This document shows, in pieces, positions 1 through 9,397 of a DNA stretch of 64,000 nucleotides. The notes below the pieces were generated by a model. The model saw only the letters and a program-made list of their open reading frames with translations, made no database searches and was not told where the DNA came from. Where the stretch lies: NCBI GenBank assembly GCA_021203045.1, contig JAJQBY010000122.1:47875-111874 (forward strand), written 5' to 3'. The position numbers and the translations under genes were made by a program. The stretch is from Oscillospiraceae bacterium. GTDB lineage: Bacteria; Bacillota; Clostridia; Oscillospirales; Oscillospiraceae. The stretch's first letter is position 1; each line of letters begins with the position of its first letter.

Positions 1-460
1 CGAACATGGGATAGGGGTCGTCAGACGCCTCGCCGGATGCCTCACCGGAAGCAGAGGCTTCGGCCTCACCCTCGGTGATGGTGGGGAACTCAGCATCCGT
101 CTCGTCCGGGTTGGGGGTAACGGTGACGGTGATGTCCTCCTCGATGCCGGAGATGGTGACGGTCTCCGCCGTGGGATAGGCGTTGGGGCCGCCGGTGGTG
201 ATGTTGGAATAGGCGATCTCACCGCCGGTGGTGGTCACGCCGGAGCCTTCCTCACCGTCCGCAGTGGGGCCCATATCGCAGGGCGCAGCGCAGGAGATGG
301 AGAACACGAAGTCCTCGCCCGCGGCCACCTCATAGGTCTCATAGACCGAGCCGTCCATGCCGTTGATGATGGTGACGGTGTAGCTGTCCGCAGCCATAGC
401 TGTGACGCCAAGGCACAGGCACAGCGCCAGGGCAAGGGTCAATGCAAGAAGTTTCTTCAT
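1..460 (-). CDS. Secreted acidic protein, C-terminus outside window
   Basis: I read an open frame on the minus strand from an ATG at 460 running off the window edge, about 153 residues visible. It opens with a signal peptide (MKKLLALTLALALCLCLGV, cleavage near AMA-AD), so the protein is exported. The mature part is rich in Gly, Thr and acidic residues and resembles beta-sandwich surface domains, but I do not recognise a family. A short SGEASGEASDD stretch near the visible end resembles SEASGEASDE just after the signal peptide of the beta-helix protein at 28825-30831. A GGAGGC ribosome binding site sits about 8 nt upstream of the ATG. Function unknown. Confidence 0.75.
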   Translation of the reverse strand, partial: MKKLLALTLALALCLCLGVTAMAADSYTVTIINGMDGSVYETYEVAAGEDFVFSISCAAPCDMGPTADGEEGSGVTTTGGEIAYSNITTGGPNAYPTAETVTISGIEEDITVTVTPNPDETDAEFPTITEGEAEASASGEASGEASDDPYPMF

Positions 461-609
461 TTTTACAAGCCTCCTTAAAAATTAGCTCTTGGCTATGTCA
501 AATATTATACAGCCGCGTCCAACAAATGTCAAAGCAAAAACAGCGGAAATCCGTCAGATAACAAATTTTAAATAATTCCCCTGCTCCCGGCAGGGAAATC
601 CCGACTATG

Positions 610-641
610 AAAAAAGGTCCGGAGCCAAACGGTTCCGGACC
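610..641 (-). terminator. Intrinsic terminator after tRNA-Thr
   Basis: An 11-bp near-perfect stem (GGTCCGGAGCC at 616-626 with GGTTCCGGACC at 631-641) is followed on the minus strand by six T residues (610-615). It lies 27 nt beyond the CCA end of the tRNA gene, so it most likely ends that transcript. Confidence 0.8.
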
Positions 642-667
642 TCTCTTTTTGCCGCCCTTCCGGGCGA

Positions 668-743
668 TGGAGCTAGTGATGTGACTCGAACACACGACCT
701 GCTGATTACGAATCAGCTGCTCTACCGACTGAGCTACACTAGC
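668..743 (-). tRNA. tRNA-Thr (anticodon CGT)
   Basis: A full cloverleaf can be drawn on the minus strand. The acceptor stem is GCTAGTG/CACTAGC, the D arm GCTC/GAGC, the anticodon stem GCTGA/TCAGC with loop TTCGTAA, and the T arm contains TTCGAGT. The anticodon CGT reads ACG (threonine). The 3' CCA is encoded (668-670). A terminator follows. Confidence 0.95.
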
Positions 744-984
744 ACAAGCAGAAATTATTTTAGCATAGCCCCCCGCCAAAGTCAACAAAAAATTGACCGG
801 GCATGCCGCTTCCGGCGCGCCCCCGGCGCTCTCCGCATAAAGGGGGTTTCCTTTTTCTTAATATTGTGTTATAATTTTTTTGTTTTTACTTTTTTCGACG
901 ATTGATCTACCCCCGTCGCCGGAACAAATTATCCGGCAGGGCATACATAATACCACCATTCAGAAAGGACCGAGCTTTATCGTC

Positions 985-2700
985 ATGCACAGTAATATAA
1001 GGCGCCTTACCGCCATTCTCTGCTCCCTCGCCCTTGTGTTCACACTGGGCACTGCCGCCCTTGCGGACGAGAATGCAGACACGGCAGCGGCGCAGGATAC
1101 CGCCACTACCGCGGAGACGACCTCTACAGACAGCACGACAGCTGCGGATACGTCCACAGCGGACACCTCATCATCTGACACCTCCGACGCCTCTACATCC
1201 GGCACAGAAGCAGGCGATGCCGCCTCAGAAAGCACAGACGCCGGCACGGAAAACAGCACGGATACGGAAACTCCGGAGGAGCCCTCCACAGAAGACGCTG
1301 CCGGTGAAACGGAAGACAACCCCGAAAATACCAGCGGAGAAACCAGCGAAACCGGCGAGGCGGATGATGACACAGACGCCTCCGCCGAAAGCGGCGATAC
1401 AGCGTCTACCAGCAGCACCAGCTCCAGCAGTACAAGCAGCAGTAGCAGCAGCTCCTCCACCCGCTATGCGGTATCGGAGCCGGAGGGCGATACCCACGAG
1501 CTCTATCTGACCCAGCTGGAGAGCAACACCTGCACCCTGGCCTCCGCCGCCATGCTGATACGTAATTACATCTATCTGAACGGCAGCGATGTCTGGCAGG
1601 AGTTCGGAGAGTCCGACATCCGCTCCGTCGCCTGGAACGACGGTCTGCGCTACAGCTTCACCTATACCTACGGCGGCTATTCCATAAGCGTCGCCCAGGA
1701 GGATTTGAGTTCCCCCTCTGTGGAAACGCTGAAATCCCTTCTGGACAGGCACCCCGAGGGCATCGTCCTCTATTGCGGCAACGCCCCTCATGCGGTGCTG
1801 CTGCTGGACTATGAGGAGGACACCTTCTACTGCGCCGATCCGGCACAGCTTTGCAGCGGCAAGCGCATCGCCCTGGAGGACTCCTGGCTCAGCTCCTATT
1901 ATCAGGGACAGGATGCGATACTGGCAAACGTCACCAGCTACTGGTATATCGCCAGCGCCGTCAGCCCCCTGGAGGACAGCGGCCTGACCTGGACCTGGGA
2001 CGGCAGTACGCTGACGATCTCCGGCGAAGGAGCGCTGCCGGACGAGGGGACCATAGACACCGCTCCCTGGGCCCGGTATAAGGACTATGTGGCCGAGGTC
2101 GTGATCGAGGAGGGCGTCACAAATATTCCGTCCTATGCCTTTTATAACTATGTCAGTCTGACCTCCGTCACCCTGCCGGAGACGCTGGAAACCATTGGCG
2201 CACGGGCCTTTTTCGGCTGCGGGAGTCTGGAGGCCGTTGCGATTCCGGAAGGGGTATATGAGATCGGCCAATACGCCTTCGCCCTCTGCACCAGCCTGAC
2301 AGAGCTTACCGTCCCCGGCAGCGTGACAGTCATCCAAAAGGGTCTGTGCTACAGCTGCGAGAGTCTGGCCGCCCTGACCCTCAGCGAGGGGACGGAGGCC
2401 CTCGAGGCCAGCATCATATACGGCGCCGCCCTGACCGGCATCACCCTCCCCGCCAGCGTGACCTCCATCGCCGCCAAGGCCTTCCAAAGCTGCGAAAGCC
2501 TGACCGCGATATATTATACCGCCGAGGAAACGCTCCTTCTGCTGGAGGACGCCGTATTTACCGGCGAGGTGGCCTTCCTCCCTGCCGATGAGCAGGAGGA
2601 GGCTTCCCCGGAGGAATCGCTTTCGGAAGAACCGGCGGACGCAGAGGAAACCGCCGTTTCCGTTGAGGTGACCTTCGCAGCGGACGAGGCGCTGATCTGA
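985..2700 (+). CDS. Secreted C39-like peptidase fused to BspA-type leucine-rich repeats
   Basis: 571 residues from the ATG at 985, chosen because it opens a signal peptide (MHSNIRRLTAILCSLALVF, ALA-DE); the in-frame ATG at 880 would only add an unlikely leader. Residues about 30-170 are a low-complexity Thr/Ser/Asp/Glu spacer. Residues about 175-330 look like a peptidase C39-like papain-fold domain: a Cys in ESNTCTLASAAMLI, a His in NAPHAVLLLDY and an Asp in FYCADP could form the catalytic triad. Residues about 335-520 are BspA-type (LRR_5) repeats with motifs such as SLTSVTLPETLETIGARAF. The C-terminus is acidic with no sortase or choline-binding anchor. Likely an extracellular protein binding or cleaving peptides; activity is inferred only. 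Confidence 0.8.
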   Translation: MHSNIRRLTAILCSLALVFTLGTAALADENADTAAAQDTATTAETTSTDSTTAADTSTADTSSSDTSDASTSGTEAGDAASESTDAGTENSTDTETPEEPSTEDAAGETEDNPENTSGETSETGEADDDTDASAESGDTASTSSTSSSSTSSSSSSSSTRYAVSEPEGDTHELYLTQLESNTCTLASAAMLIRNYIYLNGSDVWQEFGESDIRSVAWNDGLRYSFTYTYGGYSISVAQEDLSSPSVETLKSLLDRHPEGIVLYCGNAPHAVLLLDYEEDTFYCADPAQLCSGKRIALEDSWLSSYYQGQDAILANVTSYWYIASAVSPLEDSGLTWTWDGSTLTISGEGALPDEGTIDTAPWARYKDYVAEVVIEEGVTNIPSYAFYNYVSLTSVTLPETLETIGARAFFGCGSLEAVAIPEGVYEIGQYAFALCTSLTELTVPGSVTVIQKGLCYSCESLAALTLSEGTEALEASIIYGAALTGITLPASVTSIAAKAFQSCESLTAIYYTAEETLLLLEDAVFTGEVAFLPADEQEEASPEESLSEEPADAEETAVSVEVTFAADEALI

Positions 2701-2716
2701 CAGTCTCAAAAACAAG

Positions 2717-2760
2717 TCGTGGCATCGAACCGATTGGTCCGATGCCGCGATTTATTTTTT
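2717..2760 (+). terminator. Intrinsic terminator
   Basis: Stem TCG-t-GGCATCG paired with CGATGCC-g-CGA (2717-2750), then TTTATTTTTT. It follows the peptidase/LRR gene and lies just before the convergent lipoprotein gene's stop codon. Confidence 0.75.
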
Positions 2761-2770
2761 GCTTATCCCT

Positions 2771-4711
2771 TTATTGTATTGCCTCCACCAGGGTCTCCAG
2801 CAGGGCGGAGAAATCAACGTCATAGTCGTATTCATAGCCGCCGATCAGGACCTGCACATCCTCATCCATCTCGACCCAGGCATAGAAGTCCAGGCATCTG
2901 TCCCCATCGTCGTAGGTGTAAACGACATACAGGTAGGTAACATCCCGTCCGCCGATTGTGACTGTCTCCGGTCCGGAGATCTCCACATCCGCGTAAAATT
3001 CCTCATAAATCTCGAAGCTGTCCCCGTAGTAGTACTCCATATCCTCCGCTGTGTAGTCCGTATACAGAGAATAATAGGCCCAGGCATAGGTATTATTTTC
3101 ATCCAGGTCAAAGCAGAGCCAGGTGCTGTCAGAGCTGTCAGCGTCGATAACGTATCCTGCCGGAACGGCAATGCTCACGGTGTTGTCGGAATAGCCGTCC
3201 TCCAGGATATAGATCCCGTCCTCACTGGATACCTCCGCCTCGTCAGTATCAGTAACAGTATAGATGTCAGAATTGACCGCCTCCACCAGCGTCTCCAGCA
3301 GGGCGGGGAGGTCCGTATAGGTTTGCAGCTCCTCCATATCGGTGTATTCAACGCCGCCTATCAGAAGATACTGATCCTCCGCCAGCTCGGCCCACGCGTA
3401 GAACTCCAGCTCCCAGCCGCCTTCGTCATAGCCACAGACAACGGCAATATAGGTCACATTCAGCCCGGCGATGACAGAGGTCTGAAGATCAGTGACCGCA
3501 ACAGCATCATAGTAATCGGTGTAATCCTCGAAGGAATCCCCAAAGTAGTACTCCATGTCCTCCGCCGTGTAGTCGGTATACAGGGAATAATATATCCAGG
3601 CGTATCCGCTGTCGTCATCCGTGACTGCGTCAAAGCAGAGCCAGATGCTGTCGGAGGAGTATTCATCGATGGTATGTCCTGCCGGAACGGCGATGTTCAC
3701 GGCGGAGCCGGTATACCCGTCCTCCAGAACATAGGTACCGTCCTCGTTGACCACAAGGGCGTAATCATCCTCATCGTAGCTATACAGCTCGTCATAGGAG
3801 ACGGCGGATTCAATGACCTCCTCCGGCACGGTGATCTCATCCACGTTGTTAAAGCCGGTATAGTTAACCGTCACCACGCAGGGCTCCATGGAGAAGTCAA
3901 CGCCGTCCTCTGCGCTCAGTTCGATGGATGTCTCCATCGCGGCGGTCAGGCCGTCTCCAAAGTCTATCGTAGCCTGAACAGGCAGCAGGGTCTCCGTATC
4001 CAGCAGGAGGGCCTCCTCCACCGTAAGGCCGGAATAGTCCACTCCGCCCATCAGGCTGTCAAGGCCCATCTCCTCATACAGCGACTGCAGATCGTCCCCC
4101 TGGAGCTGGCAGGTCAGCACAAAGCACTCTGTGCCGTTCACCTTTTCGGTCTCCTCCGCCAGGGTGTAATCGGTCGCTATGTTCAATATGGAATAATTAT
4201 CCATCACATCGGCATCTATCCCGTCGATCTCCATTTTGTACCACTCGCCATCGACGCCGGAATAGGTCACATAGACCCCATCCTCCAGCACCACATAGGT
4301 CTCCGTAGTGGTCGTCATGCTCTCATCTTCAAAATCAGCCTCATAAGCAATGGTAACGGCCACATAAGCGGTCTCCGGGTCGCTCGTCACCTGATAGGTA
4401 TAGCCCATATCCATGACCATATTTTCTTCATCCACGGTCATATCCATGGTGAAGCTCATCTCCATGGTCATACTGGAGATGTCCTCCATGTTCTCCTGCA
4501 TAGCTGTCAGAAGGCTCTCCGCTGTCAGCTCCGCCTCTGCCGTCAGTTCTTCCTCCTCCGGAGCCTCATCCAGCGTCTCCTCCGCAGCCGCCGACTCCGC
4601 GACCTCCTGGGCCGCCTCCATAACCGCGCTGCCGGTACCGCCGCTGCATCCGGCCAGGGCCAGAAGGAACAGCATAGCCAGAGCCAGCAGCAGAGCAGTT
4701 GTTCTTTTCAT
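2771..4711 (-). CDS. Large lipoprotein with an LppX-like N-domain and a tandemly duplicated C-domain
   Basis: 646 residues from the ATG at 4711, chosen because it starts a lipoprotein signal (MKRTTALLLALAMLFLLALAGC, lipobox LAGC) and has AAAGGAGA 9 nt upstream. After an acidic linker, residues about 50-310 resemble the LppX/LprG-like (DUF6612-type) lipoprotein fold. Then come two copies of one domain of about 155 residues; each copy has ILEDGY or VLEDGY, VPAGxxID, SSDSxWLCFD, YYSLYTDYTAEDMEYYxG and LLIGG or VLIGG, and each ends in LLETLVEA. The duplication is clear at protein level. Anchored to the outer face of the membrane; binding partner unknown. Confidence 0.8.
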   Translation of the reverse strand: MKRTTALLLALAMLFLLALAGCSGGTGSAVMEAAQEVAESAAAEETLDEAPEEEELTAEAELTAESLLTAMQENMEDISSMTMEMSFTMDMTVDEENMVMDMGYTYQVTSDPETAYVAVTIAYEADFEDESMTTTTETYVVLEDGVYVTYSGVDGEWYKMEIDGIDADVMDNYSILNIATDYTLAEETEKVNGTECFVLTCQLQGDDLQSLYEEMGLDSLMGGVDYSGLTVEEALLLDTETLLPVQATIDFGDGLTAAMETSIELSAEDGVDFSMEPCVVTVNYTGFNNVDEITVPEEVIESAVSYDELYSYDEDDYALVVNEDGTYVLEDGYTGSAVNIAVPAGHTIDEYSSDSIWLCFDAVTDDDSGYAWIYYSLYTDYTAEDMEYYFGDSFEDYTDYYDAVAVTDLQTSVIAGLNVTYIAVVCGYDEGGWELEFYAWAELAEDQYLLIGGVEYTDMEELQTYTDLPALLETLVEAVNSDIYTVTDTDEAEVSSEDGIYILEDGYSDNTVSIAVPAGYVIDADSSDSTWLCFDLDENNTYAWAYYSLYTDYTAEDMEYYYGDSFEIYEEFYADVEISGPETVTIGGRDVTYLYVVYTYDDGDRCLDFYAWVEMDEDVQVLIGGYEYDYDVDFSALLETLVEAIQ

Positions 4712-4800
4712 CGTGCTTATCTCTCCTTTTACATTTTGTTGGGTCTTGTCATATTTTATAATACTACAAATTCCGCCGGTTGTCACTTTAAAAAACTGTA

Positions 4801-5256
4801 TTATTCCGGTAAATTTCGCAAATTCTGAAAAAAGTCTCGCAGAAGGGCGGCACACTCATCTTCCATAACGCCGCCGTATATGGCGGGGTGGAAGCCATAG
4901 CGCTCCTCGAACAGATTCAGCACACTGCCACAGGAGCCGGTGACGGGCTCCCTGGCCCCATATACCACCATGGGCAGGCGGGCGTTGATCACCGCCCCGG
5001 CACACATGGGGCAGGGCTCCAGGGTCACATAGAGGGCGCACCCGTCCAGCCGCCAGGTGTTCAGGGCCCGGCACGCCTGGGATATGGCCTCGATCTCCGC
5101 ATGGCAGACGGCGCTGCGCCGCTCCTCCCGCCGGTTCCGGCCCCGGCCTATCACCTGGCCTTCCCGCACCACCACAGCTCCCACCGGCACCTCCCCGGCC
5201 TGGGCCGCTTCCCGGGCCAGGGCCAGAGCCAGGGTCATATAGTCCTCCCGCTCCAT
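4801..5256 (-). CDS. tadA: tRNA-specific adenosine deaminase TadA
   Basis: 151 residues. TadA deaminates A34 to inosine in tRNA-Arg(ACG), allowing wobble reading of CGN codons. The zinc site is visible: CHAEIEAI (His ligand and Glu proton shuttle) and LEPCPMCAG (two Cys ligands). I placed the start at the ATG at 5256, where GGGAGGA lies upstream and the family's MxxALxxA helix begins; an upstream in-frame ATG at 5304 would overlap the preceding gene. The gene lies 27 nt after the XRE membrane-protein gene and is probably co-transcribed with it. Confidence 0.95.
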   Translation of the reverse strand: MEREDYMTLALALAREAAQAGEVPVGAVVVREGQVIGRGRNRREERRSAVCHAEIEAISQACRALNTWRLDGCALYVTLEPCPMCAGAVINARLPMVVYGAREPVTGSCGSVLNLFEERYGFHPAIYGGVMEDECAALLRDFFQNLRNLPE

Positions 5257-5282
5257 GGCTTTTCCTCCCAATACAGGTTCTC

Positions 5283-6089
5283 TTATTCTGCCAGCTCCAG
5301 GCAAAAGCTGTAATTCACCGTGCCGCTGTAGCTGTCCGCATCGTCCCAGACAGCGGTGACCTGGTAGACATACCCGGCCTGCGCCTCGATGGTCTCTCCA
5401 TCTATGGCCACCGTCCGGACAACAAGCAGGTCAGCGTCGTCGCTCCAAAAGCTTTCGTCCCAGCACTGGACGGAGATCATGTCCGGGGCCATTTCGAACT
5501 TCATGCAGACGGTGACCGTCTCCTCCGTGACGGAAAGGACAGGAATATCCGTCTCATACAGCGGAGCCGCGTCGGACTGAACGCCGAGCACACCGCCGCC
5601 GCTTTGATATTCCCAGGAATAGGTCCCCAGCGCGGCCGCGATCTGCTGCTCCTCATAGCTCACTGCCAGGGCCGGAGGCTCTCCCAGCTCCATGGACATC
5701 GAGCCCGCGCTGCTCACTCTGGTAAAGCCAAGCACGACGGCGAGAAGGATAAAAAGCAGCGTCAGCACCACGAAGGCGATCAGCACTCCGGCGACCACCC
5801 GCCAGATGCGCCGGGCCCGGCGGTTTTTCACCGCCAGCTGTTCATTGATGCGGGCCAGCTGCTCCGCCACGTCGCTGATATTTTCCTCCTGTACCGGCGG
5901 CGCGCCCAAAAGCTGGTTCACGGACACTTCGAAAAGCTCCGCCAGTCTTTGCAGCATTTCTGCATCCGGGACGGAAAGGCCCTTCTCCCACTTCGAGACC
6001 GTCTGCCGCACCACATGCAGCCGGACGGCCACCTCCTCCTGTGTGAAGCCCTTGGATTTGCGCAGGGCCTTGATGTTGTCGGATAACAT
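5283..6089 (-). CDS. XRE-family regulator with a transmembrane helix and extracytoplasmic domain
   Basis: 268 residues. Residues 1-65 are a Cro/CI-type helix-turn-helix (IKALRKSKGFTQEEVAVRL, VVRQTVSKWEKG), then a charged linker, one transmembrane helix at about 95-118, and an outer beta-rich domain of about 140 residues. This is the common clostridial layout of a DNA-binding domain tied to a membrane anchor, suggesting a one-component sensor; the signal and targets are unknown. The start at 6089 has GGAGGG upstream; the in-frame ATG at 6155 lacks a ribosome site. tadA follows in the same direction. Confidence 0.85.
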   Translation of the reverse strand: MLSDNIKALRKSKGFTQEEVAVRLHVVRQTVSKWEKGLSVPDAEMLQRLAELFEVSVNQLLGAPPVQEENISDVAEQLARINEQLAVKNRRARRIWRVVAGVLIAFVVLTLLFILLAVVLGFTRVSSAGSMSMELGEPPALAVSYEEQQIAAALGTYSWEYQSGGGVLGVQSDAAPLYETDIPVLSVTEETVTVCMKFEMAPDMISVQCWDESFWSDDADLLVVRTVAIDGETIEAQAGYVYQVTAVWDDADSYSGTVNYSFCLELAE

Positions 6090-6190
6090 ATGCGATCCCT
6101 CCAATATGTTTTGGTTTTCGCCTCCATCATAAGGGGAAACACATCCGTTGCGCAAGCAACGGGAAGTAACATCAGCCCTTACAGGACACA

Positions 6191-6222
6191 GAGCGCCCGC
6201 GAATGTTCCCGCGGGCGCTTCG
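6191..6222. terminator. GC-rich hairpin, probable bidirectional terminator
   Basis: GCGCCCGCG (6193-6201) pairs with CGCGGGCGC (6210-6218) around a short loop, with TTTTT shortly after on the plus strand (6223-6227). It lies just past the stop of the lipoprotein gene at 6234, but the T-run on that gene's strand is weak, so the direction of action is uncertain. Confidence 0.55.
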
Positions 6223-6233
6223 TTTTTCGAGCA

Positions 6234-7553
6234 TTAGTTTGTCGAATCCTCTACCACCTCGCCGGTGTTGCCGCCGTCGGCGGCCAGGGACTGGACGGTG
6301 GTGCGCAGGGTGGATATGGAGCCGCTGTCGCAGACATAGTAGGTCCCCACCACCTGCTGGATGGTATCCCCGATGAAATACAGAATCGGCCCGGAGCCGT
6401 CGGACAGCGTGACGGATATGGTGATGGTATCGCCCTCCGCCTCCGTCTGGGATTCGCTGGTCACCGTCATGGCGGTGACGGCCTGGACGAAGGAGACCGC
6501 CGTATCTCCGCTCAGAGTGAGATATCCGCTCTGTCCATCGATGGAGTAGCTGACATAGACCCCGCTGACGGTCAGATCGCTGTTTCCGGCGGCTGCGTCC
6601 GCCGCGGTCTGGAAATCCTCCCGCAGGCCGGTGATGAGCCCGCCCTCGAAGGCCTCCGTCTCCGTCTGGGGCACGATGCTGATATAAGCCAGGACTTCCG
6701 TGCCGCTGAGCCAGTAATACACCGGCCCATAGTCGGAGGACGTTGTTACGGTCAGGCAGGAATCTGTGAATGTAAAGGTATAGGTCGTCCCATCGGACAT
6801 GGTGAAGATATAATCCGTCGAGGTGGTCAGATCGATATTCTGATCGGGGCTTGCCTCCACACCGGTGACGGTAGCGCCGGCCAGCAGGCTGAACACAGTG
6901 CGGATCGTCTCCTCATCGGTGGCGGTCATGGTGGCGCCTCCGTTGGTGCGGCGGCCCACAGAGACAGGAAGGTTTTCCTCGAACTCATCCGCGAAGGCCC
7001 GGACGCCGTCGTCAAAATACAGGTCGAACAGGTCATAGCTGCTGTCATACACCGGGAAGGTCAGGGCAAAAAGCGCCTCCCCGCCGGTATAGGTATAGCT
7101 GCCTGTATAGGTGGTCAGCACCGAGCCGTTAAAGGTGACGGAATAGGCCGTCCCATCGGACATGGTGAGGGTATAGGTATAGCCGGTCCCCTCCTGGGCC
7201 GCGTCCTCCTCCGCCCGGCCGGTGACGGTCATGTCCTTCAGGGCGTCGCAGGCGGCGATGATGGAGGCCCGGTCGAACACCGGGGAGACGCTGCCGTCCC
7301 CCTCCTGGCAGCTCAGGGCCACAGGAGTGTTCTCATAATAGCTCTCCCCGAGCTCGTCCCAGCCCATGAAGGCATAGAAGGATTTCTCCGTGAAATCCTC
7401 ATCCTCCGTCTGGCCCAGCTGGGGGCTGATGGACGCCGTGACATCCTCCTCCGTCCCGTCCGACGACCCCGGCATGATGCTGACAAAGCCGCCGCAGGCA
7501 GTCAGCCCCAAAAGCATAGCCAGCCCGCAGCACAGCGCTAAAAGTTTTTTCAT
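6234..7553 (-). CDS. Lipoprotein of unknown function
   Basis: 439 residues from the ATG at 7553, which begins a lipoprotein signal peptide (MKKLLALCCGLAMLLGLTAC, lipobox LTAC). The ATG at 7583 would precede this signal and is less likely. The body is acidic and beta-rich, with at least two related units around DGTAYSVTFNGSVLT and DGTTYTFTFTDSCLTV, separated by about 115 residues, and a third similar strand pair near the C-terminus. No catalytic motif is evident. Probably membrane-anchored on the outer face; it may bind a cell-wall or extracellular ligand, but nothing in the sequence identifies it. Confidence 0.75.
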   Translation of the reverse strand: MKKLLALCCGLAMLLGLTACGGFVSIMPGSSDGTEEDVTASISPQLGQTEDEDFTEKSFYAFMGWDELGESYYENTPVALSCQEGDGSVSPVFDRASIIAACDALKDMTVTGRAEEDAAQEGTGYTYTLTMSDGTAYSVTFNGSVLTTYTGSYTYTGGEALFALTFPVYDSSYDLFDLYFDDGVRAFADEFEENLPVSVGRRTNGGATMTATDEETIRTVFSLLAGATVTGVEASPDQNIDLTTSTDYIFTMSDGTTYTFTFTDSCLTVTTSSDYGPVYYWLSGTEVLAYISIVPQTETEAFEGGLITGLREDFQTAADAAAGNSDLTVSGVYVSYSIDGQSGYLTLSGDTAVSFVQAVTAMTVTSESQTEAEGDTITISVTLSDGSGPILYFIGDTIQQVVGTYYVCDSGSISTLRTTVQSLAADGGNTGEVVEDSTN

Positions 7554-7636
7554 ATCCGTCCCATCCTTCCGGTGAAATGGCATTATTTTTATAGGATGAT
7601 CTATTATAGCATAGCTTTTTGATTTGGAAAAGAGGG

Positions 7637-9286
7637 TCAGAGCACCGCCGCCTCATACGTCCCCTCGTCCCGATTCACAGTGCAGCGGACGGTCTGGCCG
7701 CCGCCGGTGCGGATAAAGGTCAGCCTGCCGTTTCCTGCCTGCTCAAAGTGGATATCTCCCACCCGCAGGGCGGGAAGGCTGTTTTTCATCTGCGCCAGAG
7801 AGCGGTAAAGCGCCTGCATTTTTTCGTCCTCCCGGCCCCAGGGGAAGGGCAGGCGGCACATGGGGTCCGGCCCGCCGGTCATACCGGCCTCGTCCCCATA
7901 ATAGATCAGGGGAGAGCCGGGCAGAGCAAACTGCAAAAAGGCGGCGACACGCCGCTCCCTCTCCCCGGGCAGAAGGGTGCCGATGCGCTGGGTATCATGG
8001 GAACCCAGAACGGTCATACAGCAGTCCAGGGCCCCGGCGGGATAGTTTTCCGCGATGGTCATGACGGTCTCCGCCAGCTGCTCGCCCCCCTCCCGGCCGG
8101 AGGCGAAGGCCATAATTGGCTTGCGGAAGGGATAATTGATGGCCCCGTCCAGTTCCGCGCCGGTGAAATAGGTGCGCCGCACCCCATAGCTGACCTTGTT
8201 GGACACATCCTCCCATACCTCGCCGATGACGACAGCCTCCGGCTTTTCCGCCTTCACCCGGCGGCGCAGGGCGGCGATGAACGCATCCGGCAGCTCGTCC
8301 GCCACATCCAGGCGGAACCCGTCTGCGCCCAGGCGGAGCCACTTAGCCACCACGCCCTGCTCTCCCAGGATAAATTCCATATAATCCGGGTCCAGCTCAT
8401 TCACGCAGGGCAGCGTATCAAATCCCCACCAGCAGGTGTATTTGGAGGGAAATTCCTGAAAATCGTACCACTTATAGTAAGGAGAACCGGCTCCTGCCGA
8501 CACCGCTCCCCCACCGAAGCGTTTTTCCCCGTCAAAATAGACGCTGTCCCGGCCCGTGTGGGAGAACACCCCGTCCAGCACCACACGAAGCCCACGGCTG
8601 TGGGCCTCCCGGCACAGGCGGACAAAATCCTCCTCCGTCCCCAGCATAGGGTCGATGCGGGTATAGTCCGCCGTGTCATACCGGTGGTTGGAAGCGGCCA
8701 TAAAGATGGGGTTCAGATACACCACGTTCACCCCCAGCCCGGCGATATAGTCGAGCTTTTCCGTGATGCCGTTCAGGTTCCCCCCCGCAAAGTCGGAGGC
8801 GTCCCGGGTGGCGGGAACGAAGCTGTCAAAATCCCGGAGGATGTACGGCTCCATCTTATCCGTCAGGTCGCAGTCGCCGCTTTTTGCAAAGCGGTCGGGG
8901 AATATCTGGTAGTATACCGCGCCCCTGTAGCTCTCCGGCGGCCGGTAATCCGCCGGCAGAACGGACAGCTGCCACCGGTCCCCCAGACCGATGTTGGTGC
9001 CGTCCCCCGCCTTAAACAGGTCGTAATCCCCGTTTTTGTCCCAGATGTGGAAGCAATAGAAATACAGCCCCGCCGTATCCGGGGCAAAGGTGGTCCCGAA
9101 CAGGTCATAGTCTCCCGCTCCTTCCTGCTTTTCCAGCGGAACCTCCAGTCCCTCCGCCGTCAGAATCACCCGAAAGGCCCCGCACTCTGCGGGGATATGT
9201 ATGCAGATACGGCAGTCCTGCCCTGCCCAGACCGGGCCAAAGGGCGTTTTATACGCTTTATCCCGGCTGTTATATAATATATTCAT
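7637..9286 (-). CDS. GH13 alpha-glucosidase/neopullulanase-type enzyme
   Basis: 549 residues. The N-terminal 110 residues look like the beta-sandwich found in cyclomaltodextrinase/neopullulanase enzymes (CBM34-like), followed by a GH13 barrel. The conserved regions are visible: LDGVFSHTG (region I), GFRLDVADEL with the nucleophile Asp (II), VVIGEVWED with the acid/base Glu (III) and LGSHDTQRI (IV). No signal peptide, so it acts inside the cell on imported maltodextrins or on glycogen. A CAGGAGGGC ribosome site precedes the ATG at 9286. Exact specificity cannot be read from sequence. Monocistronic and divergent from csoR. Confidence 0.9.
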   Translation of the reverse strand: MNILYNSRDKAYKTPFGPVWAGQDCRICIHIPAECGAFRVILTAEGLEVPLEKQEGAGDYDLFGTTFAPDTAGLYFYCFHIWDKNGDYDLFKAGDGTNIGLGDRWQLSVLPADYRPPESYRGAVYYQIFPDRFAKSGDCDLTDKMEPYILRDFDSFVPATRDASDFAGGNLNGITEKLDYIAGLGVNVVYLNPIFMAASNHRYDTADYTRIDPMLGTEEDFVRLCREAHSRGLRVVLDGVFSHTGRDSVYFDGEKRFGGGAVSAGAGSPYYKWYDFQEFPSKYTCWWGFDTLPCVNELDPDYMEFILGEQGVVAKWLRLGADGFRLDVADELPDAFIAALRRRVKAEKPEAVVIGEVWEDVSNKVSYGVRRTYFTGAELDGAINYPFRKPIMAFASGREGGEQLAETVMTIAENYPAGALDCCMTVLGSHDTQRIGTLLPGERERRVAAFLQFALPGSPLIYYGDEAGMTGGPDPMCRLPFPWGREDEKMQALYRSLAQMKNSLPALRVGDIHFEQAGNGRLTFIRTGGGQTVRCTVNRDEGTYEAAVL

Positions 9287-9397
9287 CCGTGCCCTCCTGT
9301 GGGGAATATGATCGCAGGGATTTATTATATCACAAGCCGGCTTCTGAAAAAAGCCCCCGCCCCGCTCCCAATATTTTCAAAAAAGTGGCCCGCCCTA

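Noticed and set aside
1080..1470. Repeat array or CRISPR-like sequence in the Ser/Thr/Asp-rich region
   Set aside because: It is in-frame low-complexity coding sequence with no constant repeats or spacers. No CRISPR array was seen anywhere in the window.
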